From Microbacterium sp. Leaf320 (lineage in GTDB: Bacteria; Actinomycetota; Actinomycetes; Actinomycetales; Microbacteriaceae), in contig NZ_LMOD01000002.1 of assembly GCF_001423485.1 (NCBI RefSeq), positions 705,890 to 769,889 on the forward strand: a stretch of 64,000 nucleotides of DNA, in the 5' to 3' direction. Shown here piece by piece: positions 25,108-32,308 of the stretch (its first letter is position 1; each line of letters opens with the position of its first letter). A program made the translations under genes and the position numbers. Below the pieces are notes generated by a model. The model had not been told where the DNA came from and searched no databases. It worked only from the letters and a program-made list of their open reading frames with translations.

Positions 25108-26009
25108 GCACCATGTCGATCGTCGCCCCCGGTCGGGGCTCGCGCGGCAAGGCCCCGCGCGGAAAGGCCGCTCGCGAGTCGGGCATCTCCCGAACGGGCG
25201 CCATGCTGATCATGGCCGTGTTCACGGTCTACTTCCTGCTGCCGCTGTGGTGGCTGCTCGTGGCCTCGAGCAAAGACACGGGCGACATCCTGACCACCGC
25301 TCCGCTGTGGTTCGCCGACTTCCATCTGCTCGACAACATCGCCGAGCTGTTCGCCTACCGCGACGGCGTGTACCTGCGCTGGCTGATGAACTCGGTGCTC
25401 TATGCGGCACTCGGCGGGGCCATCGCGACGCTGCTCGCCGCCATGGCCGGCTACGCGCTGGCGAAGTACCGGTTCCCTGGACGCGACCTGATGTTCGACA
25501 TCGTGCTCGGCGGCGTGCTCGTGCCGGCGACGGCCCTCGCGCTGCCGCTGTTCCTGATCTTCAGCCAGGCGCAGCTGACCAACACGTTCTGGTCGGTCTT
25601 CCTGCCCTCGATCGTGAGTCCGTTCGGCGTGTACCTGGCGCGGATCTTCGCGGCCTCGTCGGTGCCCGACGAACTGCTCGAGGCGAGTCGACTCGACGGC
25701 GCGGGTGAGATCCGCACGTTCTTCACCGTCAGCATCCGCCTGATGACCCCGGCGCTGGTGACGATGTTCCTCTTCCAGTTCGTGGCCATCTGGAACAACT
25801 TCTTCCTGCCGATGATCATGCTCCGATCCGAGGACCTCTTCCCGGTCGTCTTCGGTCTCTACAACTGGAACAACCAGCTGAACCAGCTGCCAGAACTCCG
25901 CGGTCTCGTGCTGATCGGCGCTCTGCTGTCGGTCATCCCGCTGATCGTCACCTTCCTCCTGCTCCAGCGCTTCTGGCGCAACGGACTGGGCGCCGGCGCC
26001 CTGAAGTGA
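25104..26009 (+). CDS. Galactoside ABC transporter permease 2
   Basis: 301 aa. This is a MalG/LacG-type permease with six helices and EAA loop EASRLDGAGEIRTFFTVSIR. A basic N-terminal stretch (GRGSRGKAPRGKAARE) precedes the first helix. The ATG at 25104 overlaps the previous stop. As in the other sugar operon, no ATPase gene accompanies it. Confidence 0.9.
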   Translation: MSTMSIVAPGRGSRGKAPRGKAARESGISRTGAMLIMAVFTVYFLLPLWWLLVASSKDTGDILTTAPLWFADFHLLDNIAELFAYRDGVYLRWLMNSVLYAALGGAIATLLAAMAGYALAKYRFPGRDLMFDIVLGGVLVPATALALPLFLIFSQAQLTNTFWSVFLPSIVSPFGVYLARIFAASSVPDELLEASRLDGAGEIRTFFTVSIRLMTPALVTMFLFQFVAIWNNFFLPMIMLRSEDLFPVVFGLYNWNNQLNQLPELRGLVLIGALLSVIPLIVTFLLLQRFWRNGLGAGALK

Positions 26010-26098
26010 GCAGGCAGCCGACCGGACCGACCGGACGGCTCCGCACCACCCGCACCACACACCCGCACCACCCCCATCGCATCCACGAAAGGATCGAA

Positions 26099-27430
26099 AT
26101 GCAGCATTCGAAGATGAAGGCAGCCGCTGTCATCGCCATCTCGGCGTTCGCGCTCGCCGGTTGCTCGGCGTCCGGCGGAGACACCTCCGGCACCGGCGGC
26201 GACGCAGCCGCCTGCACCCCGGCCGACGGCGACGTCACGCTCGAGTTCACCTCCTGGATCCCCGGCATCGAAGACGTCGTCGAGATCTGGAACGAGGCCA
26301 ACCCCGAGATCCAGGTCGACGTGCAGACCGGCCCGAACGGCAACGGCGGCACGTACCAGAACTTCTTCAACCAGATCAAGGCGGGCGACGCCCCCGACCT
26401 CGGCCAGATCGAGTACGACGCCCTGCCGAACTTCCTCGTGCAGGACGGCCTCGAAGACCTCAGCGCCTGCGAAGACGTGGTCGCCGCCGAAGACCAGTTC
26501 GTCGACTGGGCCTGGGGTCAGGTGACGCTCGGCACCGAGGGCGTCTACGGCGTGCCGCAGGACACCGGCCCCATGGCGCTGTTCTACCGCGCCGACCTGT
26601 TCGAGCAGAACGGCATCGAGATCCCCACCACGTGGGACGAGTACCGCGACGCCGCCGTGAAGATCCGCGACCTCGGCGGATACATCACCAACTTCTCGCA
26701 GTCGGACATCAACCAGTTCGCCGGCTTCGCCTGGCAGGACGGCGCTCAGTGGTTCTCGAGCGACGACGAGGGCTGGACGGTCTCGATGGCCGATGACGCC
26801 ACCGCCACGGTCGCGGACTTCTGGCAGAGCATGCTCGACGACGACCTGGTCGCGACGGTTCCCGCGTGGACCGACGAGTGGAACAACGCCTACAACTCCG
26901 GTCAGGTCTGGACCTGGAACTCCGCCGTCTGGGGTGCCAACTCGATCTCGAGCGGCGCGCCCGACACGGCGGGCAACTGGGCCGTCGCACCGCTCCCGCA
27001 GTGGGAAGAGGGCGGATCCGCCGCCGGCAACTGGGGCGGCTCGTCGACCGCCGTCCTCAAGGGCAGCGAGCACCTCTTCGAGGCGACGAAGTTCGCGCTG
27101 TGGCTCAACACGTCGGATGAGGCGCTGACCGCGCTCGCCGAGGCCGCCAACCTCTACCCGGCCACCACAGCGGGCCTCGACCTTCCGGTCTACGCCGAGG
27201 GCGTCGAGTTCTACGGCGGACAGAAGATCTACGACGTCTTCGCCGACGCCGCCACCCAGGTCTCGCCCGACTTCGCATGGGGCCCGACCATGACCCAGAC
27301 CTACTCGGACGTGTCCGACGGTTTCAAGGCCGCGGTCTCGGGCAGCGGCACGCTGCTCGACGCGATCGAGAAGGGTCAGACGGCCACCGTCGACGCGCTC
27401 AAGGCAGCGTCGATCCCCGTCAAGGAGTAA
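26099..27430 (+). CDS. Galactoside ABC transporter substrate-binding lipoprotein
   Basis: 443 aa. The lipobox LAGC gives lipidated C22, followed by a Gly/Ser/Asp-rich spacer. The mature protein has the family-1 binding pattern (FNQIKAGDAPDLGQIEYDAL and MALFYRADLFEQNGIEIPTTWDEY), with many tryptophans suited to sugar stacking. GAAAGGA lies just before the ATG. Placing the binding protein after the permeases and before a strong terminator is unusual for such operons; both flanking glycosidases act on galactosides, so the ligand is probably a galacto-oligosaccharide. Confidence 0.9.
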   Translation: MQHSKMKAAAVIAISAFALAGCSASGGDTSGTGGDAAACTPADGDVTLEFTSWIPGIEDVVEIWNEANPEIQVDVQTGPNGNGGTYQNFFNQIKAGDAPDLGQIEYDALPNFLVQDGLEDLSACEDVVAAEDQFVDWAWGQVTLGTEGVYGVPQDTGPMALFYRADLFEQNGIEIPTTWDEYRDAAVKIRDLGGYITNFSQSDINQFAGFAWQDGAQWFSSDDEGWTVSMADDATATVADFWQSMLDDDLVATVPAWTDEWNNAYNSGQVWTWNSAVWGANSISSGAPDTAGNWAVAPLPQWEEGGSAAGNWGGSSTAVLKGSEHLFEATKFALWLNTSDEALTALAEAANLYPATTAGLDLPVYAEGVEFYGGQKIYDVFADAATQVSPDFAWGPTMTQTYSDVSDGFKAAVSGSGTLLDAIEKGQTATVDALKAASIPVKE

Positions 27431-27438
27431 CACCCCTC

Positions 27439-27472
27439 GGAGGCCCGCCCGTATGCTCACGGGCGGGCCTCC
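27439..27472 (+). terminator. Strong intrinsic terminator inside the galactoside locus
   Basis: Perfect 14-bp GC-rich arms (GGAGGCCCGCCCGT at 27439-27452 and its complement at 27459-27472) enclose a six-base loop and are followed by CTTTT. It ends only 19 bases before the alpha-galactosidase ATG. Expression of that gene therefore depends on read-through or on a promoter within the hairpin region. Confidence 0.85.
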
Positions 27473-27491
27473 CTTTTCGTCTGGAGCGGCA

Positions 27492-29621
27492 ATGAGCGAA
27501 CTCGTCCACCTGACCTCGGCCGGCGTGAGCGTCGTCATCGACACGATGAGTGCGCGCCTGCTGCACTGGGGGGCGGCGCTCGACGGCGCCGACCTCGAGG
27601 CGCTCGCGGGCTCGTCGACCGGCTCGGTGACCTTCAGCTCGTTCGACGCGCCGCGCACCTTCCCGCTGCTGGCCGTCGAGGCCGACGGGTGGTCGGGCGC
27701 ACCGGCTCTTGCCTGGCACCGGGGTGGTCTGCACAGCGCCCCGCTGCTGCGATCGGTCGGGTGGGAGTCGACGGCGACGTCGCTGCGGGCGGAGTTCACG
27801 GATGCCGCGGCCGGTGCATCCGTGGTGCTCGACCTCTCGCTGGATGCCGTCGGCGTGCTGACCGCGCAGATATCGGTGACGAGCACCGCGGATGCCGCCG
27901 AGCGGGCCGAGCCGCTGGATCTGCTGGCCGCGCGCATCCTGCTGCCGATCCCCGCTCATGCCACCGAGGTGCTCGATCACACCGGGCGCTGGACGGGCGA
28001 GCGTCACCCGCAGCGGGGCGCTCTGCGCCACGGAGCCCACCTGCGTCAGGTGCGCCGCGGTCGTGGCGGCCACGATGCCCCGTACCTGACTGCGGTCGGC
28101 ACCGACGGGTTCGGCTTCCGTCGGGGAGAGCTCTGGACAGCGCACGTCGCGTGGAGCGGTGACCTCGAGGTCGGGGTCGAGAGGCTCCCCGAGGGTGCCG
28201 GTGTGCACGGCGCGGTGCTCGGTGGGGGAGAGCTGCTGCTTCCCGGCGAGATCCGGCTCGGCGCGGGCGAGACCTACGTCTCTCCTCGGGTGTTCCTGAC
28301 CTACGGCGACAGCGGGCTCGACTCGGTCTCGGCCCGCCTGCATCAGACGGTCCGCGCGTTCTCCGCGCACCCCACGACGCCGCGCCCGCTCGTGCTCAAC
28401 ACGTGGGAGGCGGTGTACTTCGATCACGATCCGGCGAAGATCGTCGAGCTCGCCGAGGCCGCGGCATCCGTCGGCGTCGAGCGGTTCGTGCTCGACGACG
28501 GCTGGTTCCGCGGACGCCCCGACGACCGGTCGGGGCTCGGAGACTGGCACATCGATCACGCCAAATGGCCCGAGGGGCTGCGCCCGCTCGCCGACCACGT
28601 GCACTCTCTCGGCATGCAGTTCGGGCTCTGGTTCGAACCCGAGATGGTGAATCCGGTGTCCGACCTCGCCGCACAGCATCCGGACTGGGTGCTTCAGGCG
28701 TCACCCGACTCGCCCACCTGGCGGCACCAGAAGGTGCTCGACCTCGCGAACCCGGATGCCGCGGCCTACCTGCTCGAGCGCCTCGACGCGCTCGTCTCCG
28801 AGGTCGGGATCGACTTCATCAAGTGGGATCACAACCGCGACCTGCACGCGGCGGTGTCGCCGCACACCGGCCGTGCGTCGGTGCATGCGCAGACCACCGC
28901 GTTCTATGCCCTTCTCGACGCGCTGCGCGAGCGGCACCCGTCGTTGGAGATCGAATCGTGCGCGAGCGGCGGCGCCCGCGTCGACCTCGGAGTGCTGCAG
29001 CGCACGCAGCGCGTGTGGGCCTCGGACTCGAACGACCCGGTCGAGCGTCAGCGCATCCAGCGCTGGACCGGCACGCTCGTGCCGCCGGAAGTCGTGGGCT
29101 CGCACGTCGGCCCGCCGGTCGCCGAGACGACGCACCGCGCGGCATCCCTGCCGTTCCGCATGACGACCGCGCTGTTCGGCCACGCCGGCATCGAGTGGGA
29201 CATCACCGGATGCACCGACGACGAGCGTGCGGCGCTGGCGCGCTGGACCGCGCTGTATCGCGAGCTGCGGCCGCTGCTGCACTCGGGCGTCACCGTGCGC
29301 AGTGACGAGGTCGACGACGAGACCCTGCTGCACGGCGTGGTCGCGGTCGATGGATCGCGGGGTGTCTTCGCGTGGGTGCGTCTGGGCGCCTCGGTCGATG
29401 GCTTCACGCCCCGCACCCGCATCCCCGGACTGCAGCCGGGGGAGCGGTACCGACTGCGCGTGCGCGACGAGCTCGGCGCGGTGTCGCGTCACCAGGTGTC
29501 AGACCCCGCATGGCTGGATGTCGGCATCGAGGCGACGGGTTCGTTCTTCGAGTCCGTCGGAGTGCCCCTGCCGCTGCTCGCGCCGGGAGCGGCGATGCTG
29601 CTCGAGGCCGTTCGAGTCTGA
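27492..29621 (+). CDS. GH36 alpha-galactosidase
   Basis: 709 aa, cytoplasmic. An N-terminal beta-sandwich domain (about 1-290) precedes a (beta/alpha)8 barrel. The barrel shows FVLDDGWFRGR, nucleophile D446 in IKWDHNRD, substrate-binding ESCASGGARVDLG and acid/base D512 in WASDSNDP. A small C-terminal beta domain follows. It would remove alpha-1,6-galactose from raffinose-family or melibiose-type sugars. The upstream ribosome binding site (GGAG, seven bases before the ATG) is clear. Together with GH42 it lets the locus degrade both alpha- and beta-galactosides. Confidence 0.92.
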   Translation: MSELVHLTSAGVSVVIDTMSARLLHWGAALDGADLEALAGSSTGSVTFSSFDAPRTFPLLAVEADGWSGAPALAWHRGGLHSAPLLRSVGWESTATSLRAEFTDAAAGASVVLDLSLDAVGVLTAQISVTSTADAAERAEPLDLLAARILLPIPAHATEVLDHTGRWTGERHPQRGALRHGAHLRQVRRGRGGHDAPYLTAVGTDGFGFRRGELWTAHVAWSGDLEVGVERLPEGAGVHGAVLGGGELLLPGEIRLGAGETYVSPRVFLTYGDSGLDSVSARLHQTVRAFSAHPTTPRPLVLNTWEAVYFDHDPAKIVELAEAAASVGVERFVLDDGWFRGRPDDRSGLGDWHIDHAKWPEGLRPLADHVHSLGMQFGLWFEPEMVNPVSDLAAQHPDWVLQASPDSPTWRHQKVLDLANPDAAAYLLERLDALVSEVGIDFIKWDHNRDLHAAVSPHTGRASVHAQTTAFYALLDALRERHPSLEIESCASGGARVDLGVLQRTQRVWASDSNDPVERQRIQRWTGTLVPPEVVGSHVGPPVAETTHRAASLPFRMTTALFGHAGIEWDITGCTDDERAALARWTALYRELRPLLHSGVTVRSDEVDDETLLHGVVAVDGSRGVFAWVRLGASVDGFTPRTRIPGLQPGERYRLRVRDELGAVSRHQVSDPAWLDVGIEATGSFFESVGVPLPLLAPGAAMLLEAVRV

Positions 29622-29661
29622 ACGGGTCGTTCGGGTCTGGCTGGCCGTTCGGGTCTGGCTG
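29607..29661. repeat. Three tandem copies of an 18-base unit at the end of the GH36 gene
   Basis: GCCGTTCGAGTCTGAACG (29607-29624), GTCGTTCGGGTCTGGCTG (29626-29643) and GCCGTTCGGGTCTGGCTG (29644-29661) are successive degenerate copies. The first contains the last sense codons and the TGA stop of the GH36 gene, so the others probably arose by slippage duplication of that end. Confidence 0.75.
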
Positions 29662-29671
29662 GGGGCCATGC

Positions 29672-29677
29672 TAAACT
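29672..29677 (+). promoter_or_regulatory. -10 element of the rpmB operon
   Basis: TAAACT is the best -10 match before rpmB. It would start transcription at about 29683-29685, exactly at the base of the leader's long inverted repeat. No convincing -35 sequence is seen. Confidence 0.5.
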
Positions 29678-29683
29678 GACTCT

Positions 29684-29798
29684 TTGTCTGCGCACACTCC
29701 TGTGCGTAGTTCGCGTGCTTCCCCTTCTTCCACCGAGAAATCGGCGATGCGGGGTGGCGCGCAGACAAGGGATCTTGGGTGAGGCCGTCCGGCCTCAC
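29684..29798 (+). ncRNA. Structured leader RNA of the rpmB-rpmG-rpsN operon
   Basis: TTGTCTGCGC (29684-29693) pairs perfectly with GCGCAGACAA (29759-29768), closing a domain of about 85 nt. Inside are hairpins GCACA-CTCC-TGTGC (29692-29705, sharing two bases with the closing stem) and CCGA-GAAA-TCGG (29733-29744, a GNRA tetraloop). A separate hairpin GTGAGGCC-GTCC-GGCCTCAC (29779-29798) precedes the AAGGAG ribosome binding site. The organisation resembles autoregulatory ribosomal-protein leaders; I do not recognise a named family. Confidence 0.55.
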
Positions 29799-29818
29799 GG
29801 TATAGAAGGAGTCACATC

Positions 29819-30055
29819 ATGGCAGCAGTGTGCCAGGTGACAGGAGCTGTTCCCGGCTTCGGTCACAACGTCTCGCACTCGCACCGCCGGACGAAGCGTC
29901 GCTTCGACCCGAACGTGCAGAAGAAGACCTATTTCGTCGCTTCGCTCGGTCGTAAGATCACGCTCAACGTGTCCGCCAAGGGCATCAAGGTGATCGACGT
30001 CCGCGGCATCGAGAACGTGGTCAAGGACCTCCAGGCGAAGGGTGTGAAGCTCTAA
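29819..30055 (+). CDS. rpmB: 50S ribosomal protein L28 (zinc-free type)
   Basis: 78 aa. [20 protein letters not shown] and [13 protein letters not shown] identify L28. It lacks the paired CxxC motifs of the zinc-binding form and ends in [17 protein letters not shown] like zinc-free homologues. AAGGAG lies eight bases before the ATG. The stop codon overlaps the rpmG start by one base. In mycobacteria and Streptomyces such copies are Zur-repressed backups, but no Zur-like box is visible here. Confidence 0.95.
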   Translation: MAAVCQVTGAVPGFGHNVSHSHRRTKRRFDPNVQKKTYFVASLGRKITLNVSAKGIKVIDVRGIENVVKDLQAKGVKL

Positions 30056-30225
30056 TGGCCAAGAAGGCTCAGGACGTACGTCCGATCATCAAGCTGCGCT
30101 CGACGGCAGGTACGGGTTACACGTACGTGACGAAGAAGAACCGCCGCAACACCCCCGACCGCCTCGTGCTCAAGAAGTACGACCCGGTCATCCGTCAGCA
30201 CGTCGAATTCCGAGAGGAGCGTTGA
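30055..30225 (+). CDS. rpmG: 50S ribosomal protein L33 (zinc-free type)
   Basis: 56 aa. The sequence around [20 protein letters not shown] and the continuation [16 protein letters not shown] is L33. Neither of the two CxxC pairs of zinc-binding L33 is present; their positions are taken by Ser/Thr and Asp/Pro residues. The ATG overlaps the rpmB stop by one base (TAATG). L33 sits near the ribosomal E site. Confidence 0.95.
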   Translation: MAKKAQDVRPIIKLRSTAGTGYTYVTKKNRRNTPDRLVLKKYDPVIRQHVEFREER

Positions 30226-30228
30226 TCA

Positions 30229-30534
30229 ATGGCTAAGAAGAGCAAGATCGCTCGCAACGAGCAGCGCAAGGTCATCGTCGAGCGTTACGCAGAGCGTCGC
30301 GCCGAGCTGAAGAAGACCCTGGTCGACCCGAACGCCACCGACGAGGCCCGCGAGGCCGCACGCGTCGGCCTGCAGAAGCTGCCGCGCAACGCGTCGCCGG
30401 CTCGCGTGCGTTCGCGCGACGTCATCGACGGCCGCCCCCGCGGTGTCCTCACGAAGTTCGGCATCTCGCGTGTCCGCTTCCGTGACATGGCACACCGTGG
30501 CGAGCTGCCCGGTGTCACCAAGTCGAGCTGGTAA
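30229..30534 (+). CDS. rpsN: 30S ribosomal protein S14 (zinc-free type)
   Basis: 101 aa. This is the long S14 form ([20 protein letters not shown] at the start and [21 protein letters not shown] at the end), with no CxxC zinc ribbon. It starts three bases after rpmG, and GAGAGGAGCG provides the ribosome binding site. The three-gene order rpmB-rpmG-rpsN matches the zinc-independent ribosomal cluster of Actinobacteria, here followed by a strong terminator. Confidence 0.95.
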   Translation: MAKKSKIARNEQRKVIVERYAERRAELKKTLVDPNATDEAREAARVGLQKLPRNASPARVRSRDVIDGRPRGVLTKFGISRVRFRDMAHRGELPGVTKSSW

Positions 30535-30550
30535 GTCTCAGCAGACAAGC

Positions 30551-30588
30551 CGAAAGGGGCGAGGATCTTCGGATCCTCGCCCCTTTCG
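30551..30588 (+). terminator. Terminator of the ribosomal protein operon
   Basis: Perfect 17-bp arms (30551-30567 and 30572-30588) are closed by a C(TTCG)G tetraloop, and the right arm ends CCCCTTTCG. A close relative of this hairpin lies at 31941-31975. Confidence 0.88.
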
Positions 30589-30665
30589 CTGTGCCCGGGC
30601 GGCGTGTGTCCCGGGGAGTGTGCTTCGCCCTCGTGGGCGTCTTCGTGAGCACTTTGCGGAGGTAA

Positions 30666-30707
30666 GAAATATTAGTACTTGGCGTTATTGAAATATTAAT
30701 GTATTCT
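30666..30707 (+). promoter_or_regulatory. Promoter with direct repeats before the LAATG surface protein
   Basis: TTGGCG (30679-30684), a 17-base spacer and TATTCT (30702-30707) form a good sigma-70-type promoter in an AT-rich patch that stands out from the local GC content. GAAATATTA occurs twice (30666-30674 and 30690-30698, 24 bases apart), flanking and overlapping the -35 to -10 interval. A regulator binding the direct repeats would directly affect the promoter. Confidence 0.6.
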
Positions 30708-30797
30708 TGGGGTATCAGCCACCCGCTGATCCGTCGGATCGAGAGTTCTGGAGCCGGCGTACGCGACACCGTCGCGAAGACCTATCGAAGGAACCCC

Positions 30798-31922
30798 ATG
30801 ACCATCCCGAACTCCTCCGCGCGCCACGCGCCGCGACCACGCGCTACCTCCGGTGCCGCAGTCGCGATCGGCATCGCCATCGCGGCAGCATCCATCATCG
30901 GCTTCGCCGCACCCGCGTCCGCGGCGGCCTCCGCCTCCGATGACGCCACGGCCGACTCCCTCACGGCGGCGGCCATCGTTGCCCCCGCTGAGGACGCACC
31001 GGTCGAGGCCGAAGCTCCGATCGACTCGTCCTCCGAGGCCCCGCTTCCGACCGAGTCGGATGTCGAGACCCCCGTCGACGCAGAACCGCCTGCGAGTGAC
31101 GTGCCCGCTGACCCGGCCCCCGAGATCCTGCCGGTGGACGAGCGCGCATTCGTCGCCGCCCCCGTCTTCGATACCCCCTCGATGGCGATCGGACCGACGG
31201 CGGCCGTCACCGGAACCGGTGTCGTCGGAGCCACGGTGCACGTGTCGATCTATCAGGGCGCCCTGATCGGCACTGCCGTGGTCGCTGAGGACGGCAGATG
31301 GAGCGTCATCCCGACAACGCCCCTCGCGCACGGAATCAATCGACTCTCGGCATATCAGAGCTCAGTCGACGGAGATTCGATGAACCTCGGCGGCATCGTG
31401 CTCGTCGACGCACTCGTCGACCCGCCGACCGTGGCCGGCCCCGAGGGTGAGCAGGATCTCAGTGAGCCCGTCGAGCTCGTCGGCACGGGAGAGCAGGGCG
31501 CGACCATCGAGGTGCGCGACGACGCCGGCACCGTCGTGTGCTCCACCACCGTCGAGACCGACGGCACCTGGACCTGTGTCATCCCCGCTCTCGAGGACCG
31601 TGACCAGGAGCTCTCGGTCGCCCAGACCGACCGCGTCGGCAATGTCAGCACGCCGGTCGCCGTCAGCATCCACAAGACTTCCGCTCCGGGCCCCCAGCCC
31701 GGTGACGGATCCACGCCGGAGGCGGGCCCCCAGCCCGGATCCGGAGCCGCTGCCGATCCGATCTCCCCATCGGATGCGTCTGCGCCCTTGACGGCGCCGG
31801 CGCGGGCGGCGGCGTTGGCTGCCACGGGCGGTGAGGTCGACGGCATCCTTCTGGGTGCCGGTGGACTCCTGCTCGTCGCCGGCATCCTGTCTCTCGCGAT
31901 TCCCCGTCGCAGAGTGCAGTAA
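30798..31922 (+). CDS. Cell-wall-anchored Ig-like surface protein (LAATG sorting signal)
   Basis: 374 aa. A signal peptide (about 1-43) ends near PASAA. An acidic Ala/Pro/Glu-rich stretch follows, then two bacterial Ig-like (Big_6-type) domains at about 130-205 and 210-292, the second with a cysteine pair in VVCSTTVETDGTWTC. A Pro/Gly/Ser spacer leads to LAATGG, a hydrophobic helix and RRR, the layout of a sorting signal for a class E sortase. It is probably a wall-linked adhesin or stalk. SD-like AAGGA precedes the ATG. Specific ligand unknown. Confidence 0.82.
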   Translation: MTIPNSSARHAPRPRATSGAAVAIGIAIAAASIIGFAAPASAAASASDDATADSLTAAAIVAPAEDAPVEAEAPIDSSSEAPLPTESDVETPVDAEPPASDVPADPAPEILPVDERAFVAAPVFDTPSMAIGPTAAVTGTGVVGATVHVSIYQGALIGTAVVAEDGRWSVIPTTPLAHGINRLSAYQSSVDGDSMNLGGIVLVDALVDPPTVAGPEGEQDLSEPVELVGTGEQGATIEVRDDAGTVVCSTTVETDGTWTCVIPALEDRDQELSVAQTDRVGNVSTPVAVSIHKTSAPGPQPGDGSTPEAGPQPGSGAAADPISPSDASAPLTAPARAAALAATGGEVDGILLGAGGLLLVAGILSLAIPRRRVQ

Positions 31923-31940
31923 GCCGTCAGACAGCCGGGA

Positions 31941-31975
31941 GGGGCGAGGGTCTTCGGGATCCTCGCCCCTTTCGT
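31941..31975 (+). terminator. Terminator of the LAATG surface protein gene
   Basis: AGGGGCGAGGGTC (31941-31953) pairs with GATCCTCGCCCCT (ending 31971) with one G-T pair, followed by TTCGTACTT. It is nearly identical to the rpsN terminator at 30551-30588, pointing to duplication or to a widely reused terminator sequence. Confidence 0.8.
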
Positions 31976-32071
31976 ACTTCTTCGGGCGTGCCGCCGCGCC
32001 GCCGCCCCTTGCGTGTCCCACACCTTTGAGTCCCGCATCCCTCGCGCCGCCCGAGTCTTTGCGCCCCCTCG

Positions 32072-32154
32072 CGCCTCCCGGGAGGAGAACTGCGCTTCGG
32101 GAGGGCAGATCCGCGGATCTTCCCCTCCCGAAGCGCAGTCCTCCTCCCGAGGCG
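32072..32154. repeat. Palindromic intergenic element, family B (copy 1)
   Basis: The left arm (32072-32104, containing GGGAGGAGAACTGCGCTTCG) and right arm (32124-32154) are almost perfect inverted copies. The spacer includes palindrome GATCCGCGGATC (32108-32119). The second copy (33146-33225) lies on the other side of the DUF559-type gene. Confidence 0.75.
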
Positions 32155-32308
32155 CACGACGAAGCGCGGAGTAGTTACGACGGGGGTGGGAGGGTGTCGG
32201 CGTGCGGCAGCGCCACATCTTCTGCACGTGGCAGCGAACGATCTGCGCGATGCACGATTCGTGGGAATCGCGCCAAACTCGGATGCCGTCATCAGCGATC
32301 CTCGATGA

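Larger units (their letters stand above)
31923..32308. other. 386-base intergenic region with terminator and family B repeat
   Basis: This gap contains a terminator (31941-31975), a run rich in CCGCC/CCCTCGC words and a large inverted repeat (32072-32154). Its last 100 bases lead to the GTG of the DUF559-type gene without a convincing promoter. I see no supported gene on either strand. Confidence 0.7.

Noticed and set aside
25859-27937. 692-codon antisense frame over the binding protein and GH36
   Set aside because: Covers a strong terminator and two real genes on the other strand.
29622-29818. Zur regulation of the rpmB operon
   Set aside because: No sequence resembling the 13419 Zur box or the family consensus is present in the leader or promoter region.
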